From Bacillota bacterium (GTDB taxonomy: Bacteria; Bacillota; JADQBR01): a DNA stretch of 64,000 bases. Below, one piece after another: positions 18,849 through 28,615 of the stretch; within the stretch, counting starts at the first letter, position 1, and the number at the start of each line of letters is the position of its first letter. The DNA lies in assembly GCA_016278515.1 (NCBI GenBank), contig JADQBR010000067.1, forward strand, positions 1 to 64,000. The letters are read 5' to 3'. The notes under the pieces are model-generated. The model was not told where the DNA came from. It did no database searches and worked only from the letters and a program-made list of their open reading frames with translations. Both the position numbers and the translations under genes were made by a program.

Positions 18849-18957
18849 ATCCCTTACATAGAACCGTAGGGCATACGGGGATAGCCTAGTGATACTGTAA
18901 TCATTAGATTGCTTGACTAGGAAGCTCCCACTTCTATAAGTGGTGAGAGTATGTCAC
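18849..18957 (+). ncRNA. OmegaRNA-like scaffold / IS605 right end
   Basis: The 3' flank of tnpB through the right-end hairpin CTCCCACTT...AAGTGG(T)GAG (18924-18946) and the terminal TATGTCAC has the layout of IS605-group right ends, which are transcribed as TnpB guide RNAs. It looks complete even though TnpB is broken. Transcription is not shown. Confidence 0.5.
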
Positions 18958-19994
<1,037 letters not shown>

Positions 19995-21188
19995 TTAAAA
20001 AAGTAACAAACCTAATATAATCAATCCAATAATTGCCGGCAACAATAAGGTTCCAATACGTTTTGCAAAGTCCATTGCCGGCAACTGGAAATAGCCAGCA
20101 GTAACTGCATGAGAGTCATTTATGGGAGAAGCAGCACAAGATAATCTTACCAGAGTATACACTACCGCAAGCTGCAATACGCCTGAATAAGAAGTAGAAA
20201 ATACCGATAAAACTATTCCAATTGTTGCAATCTGAGATCCCGTTACAAATGCGACAACAGCCGGTAAAACAATAACAGTAATATTTTGAGATATCCCTGC
20301 ATTTACCATGGTTAACATTAGTTTTTCAATGACACCTATACCTGATATTATCTCTTTAAATACAAATATTCCGAATATTACTAGGGTGAGATTTAATGAT
20401 AGTTTTCTCAGAATATCCTTAATTTCTTTTAACCCCATCTTGATTACTATTAATTCATATATAAGAACTAATCCAGTGCTAATACTGATTGCAACACCAC
20501 TTAGTACTAGTCCCATAATAAAAATCAAGAAAAGACAGTCTTTTAGTAATTCTATTGACTTCTCTACCCTACTAACATCCCTATTTAACTTCTGTTTCTT
20601 CTCAAGATGAAGGGGTTTTATAATTGTTAAATAACCCAAAATCGAAAAAATAATCCCAAATGGAATAAGTGAAAATAAAAATTTTAAAGGGTTAACATCA
20701 AAAATTCCTATAGTAATGAAAAAAGCAAAAGAAAGTGGTGTAAATATCAGAACAGCAATTCTAAACCAAAATGTAATTAGAGCCATGTCTTTCTTTTTTA
20801 GCTGGTGGCCTTCTGCAACCTCGGCTACTAAAGGCGAAGCCAGAGCAATTACGCCTGGACCCGGCATAAATCCCACGAACGCAGGTATCACAGTCAGCAA
20901 TAACCAAGGATAAGGGATCAAGCCTTTTAGATTGTAAATAATTCTTTTAAAGATACCCTTCTCTTCTAGGATAATTGAAAGAAGCAGAATGAAATTTACC
21001 GCAATGATTATATTCCAAGTGTCAAAACTAAAAATAACTGCCATAAAAAAATCAGGTAGTTGCTCTACTCTACCAATTAATATTAGAAACATTATTCCTG
21101 ATATTATTAGTGTTAACCCAATATTAATCCCACGACTGACAGACATAACTATAACAATTAAAATAACTAATAGAAAAAACAACTGCAA
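19995..21188 (-). CDS. DUF401 family membrane transporter-like protein
   Basis: A 397-residue polytopic membrane protein with about 10-11 helices and the paired motifs GFMPGPGVIALASPLV and SCAASPINDSHAVTAGYF, resembling the ion-transporter superfamily fold (DUF401). The last motif is typical of family members thought to be carboxylate or amino-acid carriers. The start is TTG at 21188 with AGAAGGTG upstream. It is the most downstream gene of the island and is lower in GC than its neighbours, so it may belong to a different acquisition event. Substrate unknown. Confidence 0.8.
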   Translation of the reverse strand: MQLFFLLVILIVIVMSVSRGINIGLTLIISGIMFLILIGRVEQLPDFFMAVIFSFDTWNIIIAVNFILLLSIILEEKGIFKRIIYNLKGLIPYPWLLLTVIPAFVGFMPGPGVIALASPLVAEVAEGHQLKKKDMALITFWFRIAVLIFTPLSFAFFITIGIFDVNPLKFLFSLIPFGIIFSILGYLTIIKPLHLEKKQKLNRDVSRVEKSIELLKDCLFLIFIMGLVLSGVAISISTGLVLIYELIVIKMGLKEIKDILRKLSLNLTLVIFGIFVFKEIISGIGVIEKLMLTMVNAGISQNITVIVLPAVVAFVTGSQIATIGIVLSVFSTSYSGVLQLAVVYTLVRLSCAASPINDSHAVTAGYFQLPAMDFAKRIGTLLLPAIIGLIILGLLLF

Positions 21189-21343
21189 AAAAACACCTTC
21201 TCAAGTATGTAATTTTAAGCCATCTTTTAGTGGCTCAATATTTTACCAACATTTTTAATAAAATGGAACACTTTTTTATTGACAACCCCAATAAAAAGCA
21301 AATAGTACCTCCCCATGCCATACTCAAGAAAACGTCATCATTT

Positions 21344-22060
21344 CTATTTATTCTTTGCCACAGTAATTAGTCTGGTGAAGATGTTTTTCCAGTTGGGGGC
21401 TCTTGGGGTTAGTGTTTCGGGGTGGAATTGTACGCCAAGAATGAAGCTGTGGTCGATGCTTTCGATAGCTTCGATTAGGCCGTCCGTGGACCAGGCGGAT
21501 GCTTGGAAGCCCGGGGCAGGTTTTTCCACTACCTGCTGGTGGAAGCTGTTCACCATGATTTGATCTTGGTCTAGTAATCCTGACAGCAGGGATCCTTGTT
21601 TGATTCTAATAGAATGAGTGGCTGTCCGCCTAGGGTCTGGTTGATTGTGTGTGATGTCTGTCAATCCGGTAATACTGAGGTTCAAACTACCGCCGGCTGC
21701 TGCATTAATGGTTTGGTGGCCGCGGCAAATACCCACTGTTGGCAGGTCAATTTTTAAAGCTTCGGTAACCAATAGAGTATCAAACCGATGACGTATTGGG
21801 TTCTGCTCTTTTAAGTCGGGTAGAGGGTCCACGCCTTGAAATTTAGGATGGAGACCACCGCCACCAGTCAGCAATAGCCCGTCAATGATGGACAGGTAAT
21901 AGTCTAATATTTCCTTGTCTTCCACAATAGGAAGCAGTAAAGGTATACCGCCGTTTTTTTCTATCGCTTCAACATAGGGTTTATAGAGGTGGAGTTTCTT
22001 TTTGGTTGGATCTTCGGTGTCGTTATAGAAAGCACAGTTGATGCCTATTACGGGGCGCAT
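21344..22060 (-). CDS. Class I glutamine amidotransferase-like gamma-glutamyl hydrolase (PuuD-like, peptidase C26)
   Basis: A 238-residue hydrolase with the class I amidotransferase triad: nucleophile C112 in VGICRGHQ, plus the His-Glu pair in LGVQFHPE near the C-terminus. GLLLTGGGGLHP is the oxyanion-side loop. The family cleaves gamma-glutamyl amides such as gamma-glutamyl-GABA (PuuD) or folate polyglutamates. Being alone with catabolic neighbours, it probably releases glutamate from a gamma-glutamyl conjugate. GGAGG precedes the ATG. It is separated from the upstream fusion gene by a repeat-rich 240-base spacer. Confidence 0.88.
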   Translation of the reverse strand: MRPVIGINCAFYNDTEDPTKKKLHLYKPYVEAIEKNGGIPLLLPIVEDKEILDYYLSIIDGLLLTGGGGLHPKFQGVDPLPDLKEQNPIRHRFDTLLVTEALKIDLPTVGICRGHQTINAAAGGSLNLSITGLTDITHNQPDPRRTATHSIRIKQGSLLSGLLDQDQIMVNSFHQQVVEKPAPGFQASAWSTDGLIEAIESIDHSFILGVQFHPETLTPRAPNWKNIFTRLITVAKNK

Positions 22061-22083
22061 GTTTGGGCCTCCTTTCAGGTTTT

Positions 22084-22234
22084 AGTTGGAAAGTTGGACA
22101 GTTGGAAAGTTGGTCAGGAGTTCAAAACCTTTCCAACCTTCTTTTCCAACGTAAAGAACCCTATCTAACAGGGTTCTTTACAGTTGGCTAGGGTCTTAAC
22201 CTGTCCAACTGACCAACTAACCAACTGTCCAACT
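22084..22234. repeat. AGTTGG repeat array forming a nested inverted repeat
   Basis: Left arm of AGTTGG-type units (22092-22115) and right arm of CCAACT units (22211-22234) match over 24 bases with two mismatches. Inside is a perfect 12-bp hairpin GTAAAGAACCCT (22151-22162) / AGGGTTCTTTAC (22170-22181) with a seven-base loop. A related array lies at 27486-27583. The inner hairpin may act as a terminator or processing site between the fusion gene and the amidotransferase gene. Confidence 0.8.
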
Positions 22235-22243
22235 GGTTAATGG

Positions 22244-22300
22244 AATGGGGACACACCTGCTGAAGCTCTGGTATTTTTTTAGGGCAGGAATGTCCCCAAT
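22244..22300. repeat. GGGGACA / TGTCCCC interrupted hairpin
   Basis: GGGGACA (22247-22253) pairs with TGTCCCC (22291-22297), with inner CTGC/GCAG pairs and a T-rich loop. It lies immediately downstream of the mutase-fusion stop codon and may be its 3' processing or termination structure. Confidence 0.6.
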
Positions 22301-22304
22301 TATG

Positions 22305-25300
22305 TTATGCTGTTTCTTTATTATCTAGTACTTCTTCTTCTAGTTCTTCCGCTGATGTTTCGTCTAGTAGTTTTCTGAGGTGTTTTTTCATTACTCTTAA
22401 TGCTCTTTCGGGGTCTAAGCGTCCGTATAAGCCGCCTAGGATGGATACCAGATAGGAGGCGTCCATCAGCACTTGACCCTTAGGCCGTAGGAGTTGGGGT
22501 TCCTGGGGATTAAACTGGGAACCTTCTGCAATCAGCTCTAAGTCTTCAATATGCCTAGGATCATTCTCCTTACACTTATGGTAGATAGTACCGCCGATTA
22601 AGATGGTGGTTGTAGATTCGTTAAAGAAGTTAACCCCATACTGCAGGAAATAGGTTTCTGTTTCATCTACCCAGCCGACATTGTTGCCTGTAGCGACGGC
22701 CATAATTTCCCTGGCCAGCCAGGAGTAAACCGTAGTCCACTCAGGCGTAGAAGGCATGTCGTGGGGGTTTGCGTTGTTCCACTTTAAGAAGTTTTCCAGG
22801 TCAATGTCCCACTTTCCGGCTTTTTTAGAGACAAATTGGCTAAAACCGTCACTACCCGGCTTGAAGTTAGAGAAATGGATATTAAAGAAGTCATTTAATT
22901 CTCTGTTTAAAGAGCCGTCCCGGAATCTTTTTAGTTCCATCAGGTTTTCAGCATTATAGCTGAGACCATACTTGCCTTCCACCCTGCGGTATGCTTTAGG
23001 TGCGTTAGGCGTTTTTAAAATTGTCCGTTTTACCTTACGCCGGGAATCTTCCCAAGGGAAGGCGTAGAGTGGGTTCTCTTTCACATTGGCATAGAAATCG
23101 GTGGTACAGCCGCCGATATCTAGGGCGACAATATTACCCAATCCTTTTTCCTCGCCAAACCCTTTGGCCAACAGGTTGATGCCTAAAAACGCTGCCCGCG
23201 GTGTGGGAATAAATTTTGCACTCATAAATTCTTCCACCACATCAAAGCCCTTACCCCGGATAATGATAGTCTGGAATAGTTCTCTGATGGCCTCGTTGAC
23301 GGACTCTATATTAAACTGGTTCACTTCCGGCATGACGTTACTAGTGATGCGGATATCCACACTGGCATCCTTAAATATTTTTTGGATTTCTGCTTGAATA
23401 TCTTCATTACCGGCATAGATGATTGGTACGCCGTATTTTGCATAATCGGTATACTTAGCGCCATCGGCTAGTAATCTTGCGTTATGGAGCTGGGTGCCCG
23501 TATCGCCGCCTTCATTGGTACCGCCGGCCAATAGTATCAGTTCCGGCTGGTCTTCTTGATAGATGCGCCGCGCTTCTTCTTCGGTTAACTTTCCATCATA
23601 GGAGTTAAGCAGCTTAGCTCCGGCCGTTAGGGCCGCCAATTCTGATGCAAACCCACTCTCTTCTTTGGATAAGGAGACATTGACCATCTTCAGGCCGCCT
23701 TTAGCGCTGCTGCAGGGGAGCTTAATATCAAACTCATTCATTTTTTTTGCTAAAGGTTCCCAATTTCCTGCCGCTTCACAAGCTGCCAAAACGCCCAAGC
23801 CGTTAGCTAAGCCGCTTCGCAGGTCTTCAGTAGTAGTGGGTACATACTCTAAGCTGAACTCTTCAGTGGATGCATCAAATATCCCGACTTTGGTAAAGGT
23901 GCTGCCAAAGTCTACAACTAAGACTTTCTTATCTTCAAATTGGTATAGATCTAAGGCTTTCCGGAATTCGGCTACTGCTTCCTCTAAATCTTCGCCGGTT
24001 TCTTTAATATATGACTTATCATCGGCAAAGCTGATATTTTTATCAAAGTACCAGGGGGAACGCTCCCTGACTAAATCCACCCGCTCAAATTCGTCCTTAA
24101 CTTTAGAGCCTCTAAACTCATCAATGCGGCAGGTGCCGTCTATCACCTTGGTGCGGCATTTACCCACCATTTCATAGCGCTTATCTGTGACGGTCAGCTG
24201 AGGTGCCTGTAAGAGACCGGTCTGAAGTCCCAAATCAAGGGTATCAGCACTGACAATGCCGCAATTATCGCCGGGGTAGTTGGCATGGTCTACTAGGTCT
24301 AAAATCATGCTCTCAAAGTGCTTCTCTCTATCTTCCGGCTGCTCTCTTTTAGCAGCTTCTTCGGCACTAACGGCGAACTGGAAGAAATTATCTACAGTCA
24401 CTTTACCTTCATAGCCGCCGGCTAAAGCCAGGTGGAGAATATTGTACATGGCTCCTCTTTTTAGTTCTTCCTTACGGCTGACAAACTGTGGGTCCATAGC
24501 AATATTTGGCCGCGGTCCCTTGTTCCAATCGGCAAAGACCTGCTTGACGATGTCACAGCTTTCAATGATATCAGCGGCTTTCGCTTCATGATGCGCTTCG
24601 GGGAAGCTGACCACGTGAACAATTTCCGGCTCCATAAAGAGCTGCCAGTAGGTTGTGATGGCTAGGTGCCCTTTTGCCATATCCAAGTTGGGCGGGAAAC
24701 TAGATAGTCCGCCTCTGGTTTCCTTGATAATGTTATAGTCATAGTTTCTGGTCAGCGGTTCGAGTATTTCGTATGCTGCGCTCATTTTGGCCAGATCATT
24801 GATAGGCGCGATCTCCGGCGGCAAGTCAAACATCATCTGCATAACATAATTTTTGACACCAGCTTCAAGTGCAACAACTCCGCAGATAAAATGATCAGTG
24901 ACATACATATCATCAGAACAGTTTCTTAACTGCCACTGGTGAGGGTCGTTTATTTCCACCGGCTTATCTTGTTCGGCCCACCAACGGATCACTTCAAAGT
25001 GCTCGTCAAAACCGGGCTTAATGGCGATTGGGCCTCGGCCGTCCAGTTGATTATAGAAAAAGATCGGTACTGCCGGAAAAGGCATAGTTAAGGTATCCTC
25101 AAATATTTGGGCCAGTTCCAAGAGTTCATCGGTGCCGGAATAGATTCTCGTCATCGGCCAATTACCACACTTGGTGGCGTCTTTTAAGCGCACTAGTTCT
25201 TCCCTGGTGCGAATGGGTACGCCGCCTTGTCCTCGCAGGTATCTTTCCGGGTCTTCTTCACCTCTGATAAACTTAGCGAGATAAGCTTGAGTCGGCTGGT

Positions 25301-26006
25301 CAGGGCCTAACGAGACTATTTCCAAGGCACCGGATTCGCTGACTTTTTTTATATCTTCCACTGTCGGATCAATGGTTTCTGCAGCGATACCGATATGGGC
25401 ACGGAGAATTGGCCGGTCTTCTAATTCCTTTACCTGCTTAATCCGCTCCAAAAGATCGTCTGCCCACTTAATCTTTTCTAAATCCATGGGCGGCAGCCCT
25501 TTTGAAAAACGCTCCAGTTCGTCCATGGTAACGTAATCGTCTACAATCAATTCAAAGAAACCCTGATATTTTTTATTGTTTTGATAGTCTTTGGCTATTT
25601 GTTCCAAATCGTAGTTCTGGTCTTCCGGTGGAGAAAACTTATCCTCTAGCATTTCCCCGCCTGTCATGGCTCGGACCAGGTTAGCCGCCGGTCTTAAGCC
25701 CCCGAAGGTATAGCGGATACCGCTGGTCTCAGGGTCTATCTCATATTTATAGGCCAGTTCGACAAATTGAATGATTAGTTTATCCACATGCAGATCGCCT
25801 AAACGGGTGGATACAGCTACCACAGAAGGCCGGGATTCCCTGATTTTGTTGATGATATCGGGTATGGGGACCGCTGGGCCAAGTTTTACTGCTGTATAAC
25901 CGTCGCCTCTATCCTCCATCCATTCTGCAAATGTCTCTACTCCCAGGGAATGGACACAATCGCCGATGGAACCGGCTAATACTCGCTTTTTACCTATGCT
26001 GCTCAT
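22305..26006 (-). CDS. Fusion protein: B12-binding domain + mutase-like barrel + GlmL/MutL reactivase
   Basis: A single 1233-residue ORF. Residues 1-160 look like a cobalamin-binding Rossmann domain: GDCVHSLG (H19 as axial ligand; the usual Asp of DxHxxG is C17), STRL at 66-69 and TFGG at 101-104. Residues about 195-600 look like the catalytic TIM barrel of glutamate mutase E: IGIAAETIDPTVEDI, EINDPHQW, VALEAGVKNYVMQM, FPEAHHEAKAADI. Residues about 690-1220 are an ASKHA ATPase of the GlmL/MutL type: DFGSTFTKVG at 699-708, PCSSAKGGLKM at 764-774, LLAGGTNEGGD at 825-835 and ALDIGGCTTD at 961-970. Glutamate mutase has these as separate proteins (MutS/GlmS, GlmE, GlmL). The barrel assignment is by recalled similarity and is the weaker part. 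ATG with GGAGAGG. Follows the opine-dehydrogenase-like gene after 63 bases. Substrate unknown. Confidence 0.75.
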   Translation of the reverse strand: MSSIGKKRVLAGSIGDCVHSLGVETFAEWMEDRGDGYTAVKLGPAVPIPDIINKIRESRPSVVAVSTRLGDLHVDKLIIQFVELAYKYEIDPETSGIRYTFGGLRPAANLVRAMTGGEMLEDKFSPPEDQNYDLEQIAKDYQNNKKYQGFFELIVDDYVTMDELERFSKGLPPMDLEKIKWADDLLERIKQVKELEDRPILRAHIGIAAETIDPTVEDIKKVSESGALEIVSLGPDQPTQAYLAKFIRGEEDPERYLRGQGGVPIRTREELVRLKDATKCGNWPMTRIYSGTDELLELAQIFEDTLTMPFPAVPIFFYNQLDGRGPIAIKPGFDEHFEVIRWWAEQDKPVEINDPHQWQLRNCSDDMYVTDHFICGVVALEAGVKNYVMQMMFDLPPEIAPINDLAKMSAAYEILEPLTRNYDYNIIKETRGGLSSFPPNLDMAKGHLAITTYWQLFMEPEIVHVVSFPEAHHEAKAADIIESCDIVKQVFADWNKGPRPNIAMDPQFVSRKEELKRGAMYNILHLALAGGYEGKVTVDNFFQFAVSAEEAAKREQPEDREKHFESMILDLVDHANYPGDNCGIVSADTLDLGLQTGLLQAPQLTVTDKRYEMVGKCRTKVIDGTCRIDEFRGSKVKDEFERVDLVRERSPWYFDKNISFADDKSYIKETGEDLEEAVAEFRKALDLYQFEDKKVLVVDFGSTFTKVGIFDASTEEFSLEYVPTTTEDLRSGLANGLGVLAACEAAGNWEPLAKKMNEFDIKLPCSSAKGGLKMVNVSLSKEESGFASELAALTAGAKLLNSYDGKLTEEEARRIYQEDQPELILLAGGTNEGGDTGTQLHNARLLADGAKYTDYAKYGVPIIYAGNEDIQAEIQKIFKDASVDIRITSNVMPEVNQFNIESVNEAIRELFQTIIIRGKGFDVVEEFMSAKFIPTPRAAFLGINLLAKGFGEEKGLGNIVALDIGGCTTDFYANVKENPLYAFPWEDSRRKVKRTILKTPNAPKAYRRVEGKYGLSYNAENLMELKRFRDGSLNRELNDFFNIHFSNFKPGSDGFSQFVSKKAGKWDIDLENFLKWNNANPHDMPSTPEWTTVYSWLAREIMAVATGNNVGWVDETETYFLQYGVNFFNESTTTILIGGTIYHKCKENDPRHIEDLELIAEGSQFNPQEPQLLRPKGQVLMDASYLVSILGGLYGRLDPERALRVMKKHLRKLLDETSAEELEEEVLDNKETA

Positions 26007-26069
26007 GAAAAATTCCTCTCCTTTTTGGGTATTAAACTCGTTTTAGTAGCAAACTTGTTAGCGAACATC

Positions 26070-27302
26070 TCATTTAGCATCAACCAAATGAACATTCCCC
26101 CTTATGTCTCCTGATACTGTAAAGTTAACCAACTGCTCAAGGGTGGTTATGCCGTAATTTTGCGGTATTCTGGTCTCACTCACATGTTGGCCGATTAATT
26201 GGCCATCTAGTAGATATTCCTTACCAATCCACCGCCCGCCGACAGTAATCACTTCATTAATGACTGGTGTCTCCACCTGGGCTAAATCTGCTATAGCCTT
26301 AGTAACAACCAAGCCGTAGGGAACATCCTCTACCAGGTAGCGATTGGCGAAATCAGGCCGATAACCGGCATCTTCTTTACGCATGGGCGCTTTGAGACCG
26401 TCGTAGTCTCGGTTGGTGACAAAGGCTCGAGTTAAAGTGCTGTCGTCCTCAATGGAGTGGGCGTATGATTCTTTCAGCCATTGTTCCACCCCTTTGACAG
26501 CATCGATAGCTAGCAGGGGATACTGATTATTAATAGCTAATGCCGTATTCCTGATTTCCATACTGATGTCCGATAGGATAGCGGCGATTTTCGGGACCAT
26601 CCCTTGGTAAAATAGCGGGATGTCTTTTTCACCATAAAGCTCTCCTTGGTAACCTTTAAACAATCCGTACATGATGCCCGGATGAACTACTTGACCTATA
26701 TTTGCCAAGGTGACTGCCAGCATATTATCTATGGGATAGACATTAACCCCTAATACTTCCTGGGCCATGGGTATTAGCTTAGGCGCCGCCGATGCGGGCA
26801 CGGCGGCCAATCCAACTGCTTCTTTTTTTCCCATTAGTTCTATTTTTTGGCCGTAGCCGCGAATACGGCAGGCCCATGGCAGAGTCTGCAAACCGCAGAC
26901 CACGGCTTTCTTGTTGTGTTTTTTTAACACATCCATGGCCATATATTCAAACCCGCTCCGGGCCGGCATAGCACCGATAATAACTCCGTTGGGTAGATGA
27001 GGCACCAATTCCTCAAGCATCGGCCGGTGTGAAAAAGCGGGAGCTACCAACATCACTAAATCGCTATCCACCGCGGCTTCCGCCGGCTTATTAGTGATAA
27101 CAGCCGGTCTGCTCTTGGTACCGCCGTATCTTCCGACGGTTTCCAAACCGCCGTTTATGCGCAGACCTTCTCGCATCTTCTGGGCTTCATCCTGCCACGG
27201 TGCGTAAATTCGCACTTCCCAGCCATTAAGACTTCCCGCCAAAGCTGCTAAAGCTTGGGCGCCGTTACCACCGCCGCAAACAGTAAGAACTTTTTTTTGC
27301 AA
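26070..27302 (-). CDS. NAD(P)-dependent opine (octopine/nopaline) dehydrogenase-family protein
   Basis: About 410 residues. The N-terminal Rossmann domain has VCGGGNGAQALA; the C-terminal helical domain has the family mark NIGQVVHPGIMYG with the catalytic His. Family members join or split an amino acid and a 2-oxo acid by N-(carboxyalkyl) reductive condensation. I place the start at TTG 27302: a GGGGAGGGA lies just upstream, and the Rossmann fold starts six residues later. A GTG at 27338 would add 12 residues without homology and abut the operator palindrome. Two 18-bp operators precede it. Followed by the B12 fusion gene, suggesting consecutive steps on the same compound. Confidence 0.85.
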   Translation of the reverse strand: MQKKVLTVCGGGNGAQALAALAGSLNGWEVRIYAPWQDEAQKMREGLRINGGLETVGRYGGTKSRPAVITNKPAEAAVDSDLVMLVAPAFSHRPMLEELVPHLPNGVIIGAMPARSGFEYMAMDVLKKHNKKAVVCGLQTLPWACRIRGYGQKIELMGKKEAVGLAAVPASAAPKLIPMAQEVLGVNVYPIDNMLAVTLANIGQVVHPGIMYGLFKGYQGELYGEKDIPLFYQGMVPKIAAILSDISMEIRNTALAINNQYPLLAIDAVKGVEQWLKESYAHSIEDDSTLTRAFVTNRDYDGLKAPMRKEDAGYRPDFANRYLVEDVPYGLVVTKAIADLAQVETPVINEVITVGGRWIGKEYLLDGQLIGQHVSETRIPQNYGITTLEQLVNFTVSGDIRGNVHLVDAK

Positions 27303-27338
27303 TACTCCCTCCCCCTTCTTTGGTATTTGCGTTGTCAC

Positions 27339-27356
27339 TACTGGTAATTACCAGTA
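27339..27356. promoter_or_regulatory. Operator palindrome 1 (probable GntR site)
   Basis: TACTGGTAATTACCAGTA, a perfect 18-bp palindrome 37 bases before the chosen start of the opine-dehydrogenase-like gene. Matches the TGGT-N-ACCA type sites of HutC-subfamily GntR regulators. Confidence 0.8.
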
Positions 27357-27407
27357 AGGGTAAAAAAACAACCCGCTTGCCTTTTTCTTTTAAATACTAT
27401 AGTCGCA

Positions 27408-27425
27408 AACTGGTAATTACCAGTT
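27408..27425. promoter_or_regulatory. Operator palindrome 2 (probable GntR site)
   Basis: AACTGGTAATTACCAGTT, a perfect 18-bp palindrome sharing the 14-bp core with site 1. The centres are 69 bp apart, allowing DNA looping or control over a promoter lying between them. Confidence 0.8.
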
Positions 27426-27485
27426 GTTATTTATCTTATTCACCGCTCTCTTTAATTTTCCTGTTTAATTTTGTTAATTTTTTAA

Positions 27486-27583
27486 AAAGTTGGACAGTTA
27501 GTAAGTTGGTAAGTTGGACAGTTGGTCAGGGGAAGTCAAGACATTAAACCATTCCAACTTTATACTTTCCAACATTCCAACTT
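27486..27583. repeat. Second AGTTGG repeat array
   Basis: AGTTGGACAGTTAG and AAGTTGGACAGTTGGTCAGG (27511-27530) on the left; TTCCAACTT and CCAACATTCCAACTT on the right (27552-27583). Same units as the array at 22084-22234, again between two genes of the island, and it runs up to the oppF stop codon. Confidence 0.75.
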
Positions 27584-28595
27584 AATCGAGCAAATGGCAG
27601 CTGACCATGTGCCCCGGGGCTGCTTCCTTCAGTTGGGGTATTTCTTCGCTGCATATCTTCCCTTTCTTTTGGTAGCACCGAGTATGGAAACGGCAGCCGC
27701 TGGGAGGATTAATGGGACTGGGTACGGACCCTTCCAGTAAAATTCGCTCGCGCCGCTTACTTTTATCAACATAGGGTATGGCAGATAACAGTGCCTTAGT
27801 ATAAGGATGCAGCGGATGCATAAACAATTCTTCCGTAGTGGCTAATTCCACAATCTTCCCTAAATACATCACTGCCACTCGGTCGCTGACGTAGTTAATG
27901 ACACTGAGGTCATGGGCAATAAATAGATAGGTCAGCTGATATTCTTCCTGCAGTTCCTGCATCAAATTGATTATCTGCGCCTGTACGGAAACATCCAACG
28001 CCGAAACCGGTTCGTCAGCTACAATAAACTTTGGCTGCATGGCTAATGCCCGGGCAATACCGATTCGTTGTCTTTGTCCACCGCTAAACTGGTGCGGATA
28101 GCTGTCGATATGTCTCTTATTGAGGCCGACTCTATCTAGCAGATGCAATATTTCTTGCTCTCTTTTAATAAAGTCTCCTCCCTGGCTTTTTAGCGGCACG
28201 GACAGGATATTCCTGACAGTTTTTCGGGGGTTAAGGGATGCATAGGGATTTTGAAATATTATCTGGGCGTTGCTGCGAAACTGCTTCATCTGCTGCTTTG
28301 AGTAACGGGTAATATCATCTCCGCCAAAGGTTACCTTCCCCATGGTTGGTTCATGTAAACGCAACACAACCCTGCCTAAAGTAGATTTACCACAGCCGCT
28401 CTCTCCCACCAGACCTAAGGTTTCTCCGGGATATACCTCTAGACTGACATCGTCAACTGCTTTGACAATTATATCGTCAGTGCGCACCAATTTCTTTTCC
28501 AAAAAGGAACGTTTTTTTGTGAAATATTTTTTTATTCCATCAATTTTCACTAATGGTTTTACATTTTTAATTAGTTCTTTCTCTACTGCCGCCAT
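27582..28595 (-). CDS. oppF: Peptide ABC transporter ATPase OppF/DppF
   Basis: ATPase of 337 residues energising uptake of di/oligopeptides or similar solutes, paired with OppD. Walker [10 protein letters not shown], signature [14 protein letters not shown], Walker [13 protein letters not shown]. The C-terminal oligopeptide extension has [16 protein letters not shown], the Cys-containing segment of this subgroup. The start ATG at 28595 follows AAGGAGGGAGG; an upstream in-frame ATG at 28634 overlaps the oppD end and lacks a site. Last gene before the operator pair. Confidence 0.93.
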   Translation of the reverse strand: MAAVEKELIKNVKPLVKIDGIKKYFTKKRSFLEKKLVRTDDIIVKAVDDVSLEVYPGETLGLVGESGCGKSTLGRVVLRLHEPTMGKVTFGGDDITRYSKQQMKQFRSNAQIIFQNPYASLNPRKTVRNILSVPLKSQGGDFIKREQEILHLLDRVGLNKRHIDSYPHQFSGGQRQRIGIARALAMQPKFIVADEPVSALDVSVQAQIINLMQELQEEYQLTYLFIAHDLSVINYVSDRVAVMYLGKIVELATTEELFMHPLHPYTKALLSAIPYVDKSKRRERILLEGSVPSPINPPSGCRFHTRCYQKKGKICSEEIPQLKEAAPGHMVSCHLLD

Positions 28596-28615
28596 CCGAG
28601 ACACCTCCCTCCTTG

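Larger units (their letters stand above)
17960..18957 (+). mobile_element. Decayed IS200/IS605-family element
   Basis: Contains in order the C-terminal tail of a TnpA (Y1 transposase), a tnpB missing its middle, and a right end with imperfect hairpin (18924-18946) ending TATGTCAC at about 18957. The left end and most of tnpA are gone; the left boundary is therefore approximate and starts just past the yneA terminator. The element cannot move by itself. Confidence 0.85.

Noticed and set aside
21247-21303. AT-rich hairpin between the DUF401 gene and the amidotransferase gene as terminator
   Set aside because: The stem consists almost only of A-T pairs and is not followed by a clear T run on the minus strand.
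22305-26006. Reading the large ORF as a hydantoinase or as plain methylmalonyl-CoA mutase
   Set aside because: The C-terminal ATPase motifs are of the GlmL/MutL type and the first third has a B12-domain pattern; hydantoinase or MCM signatures were not seen.
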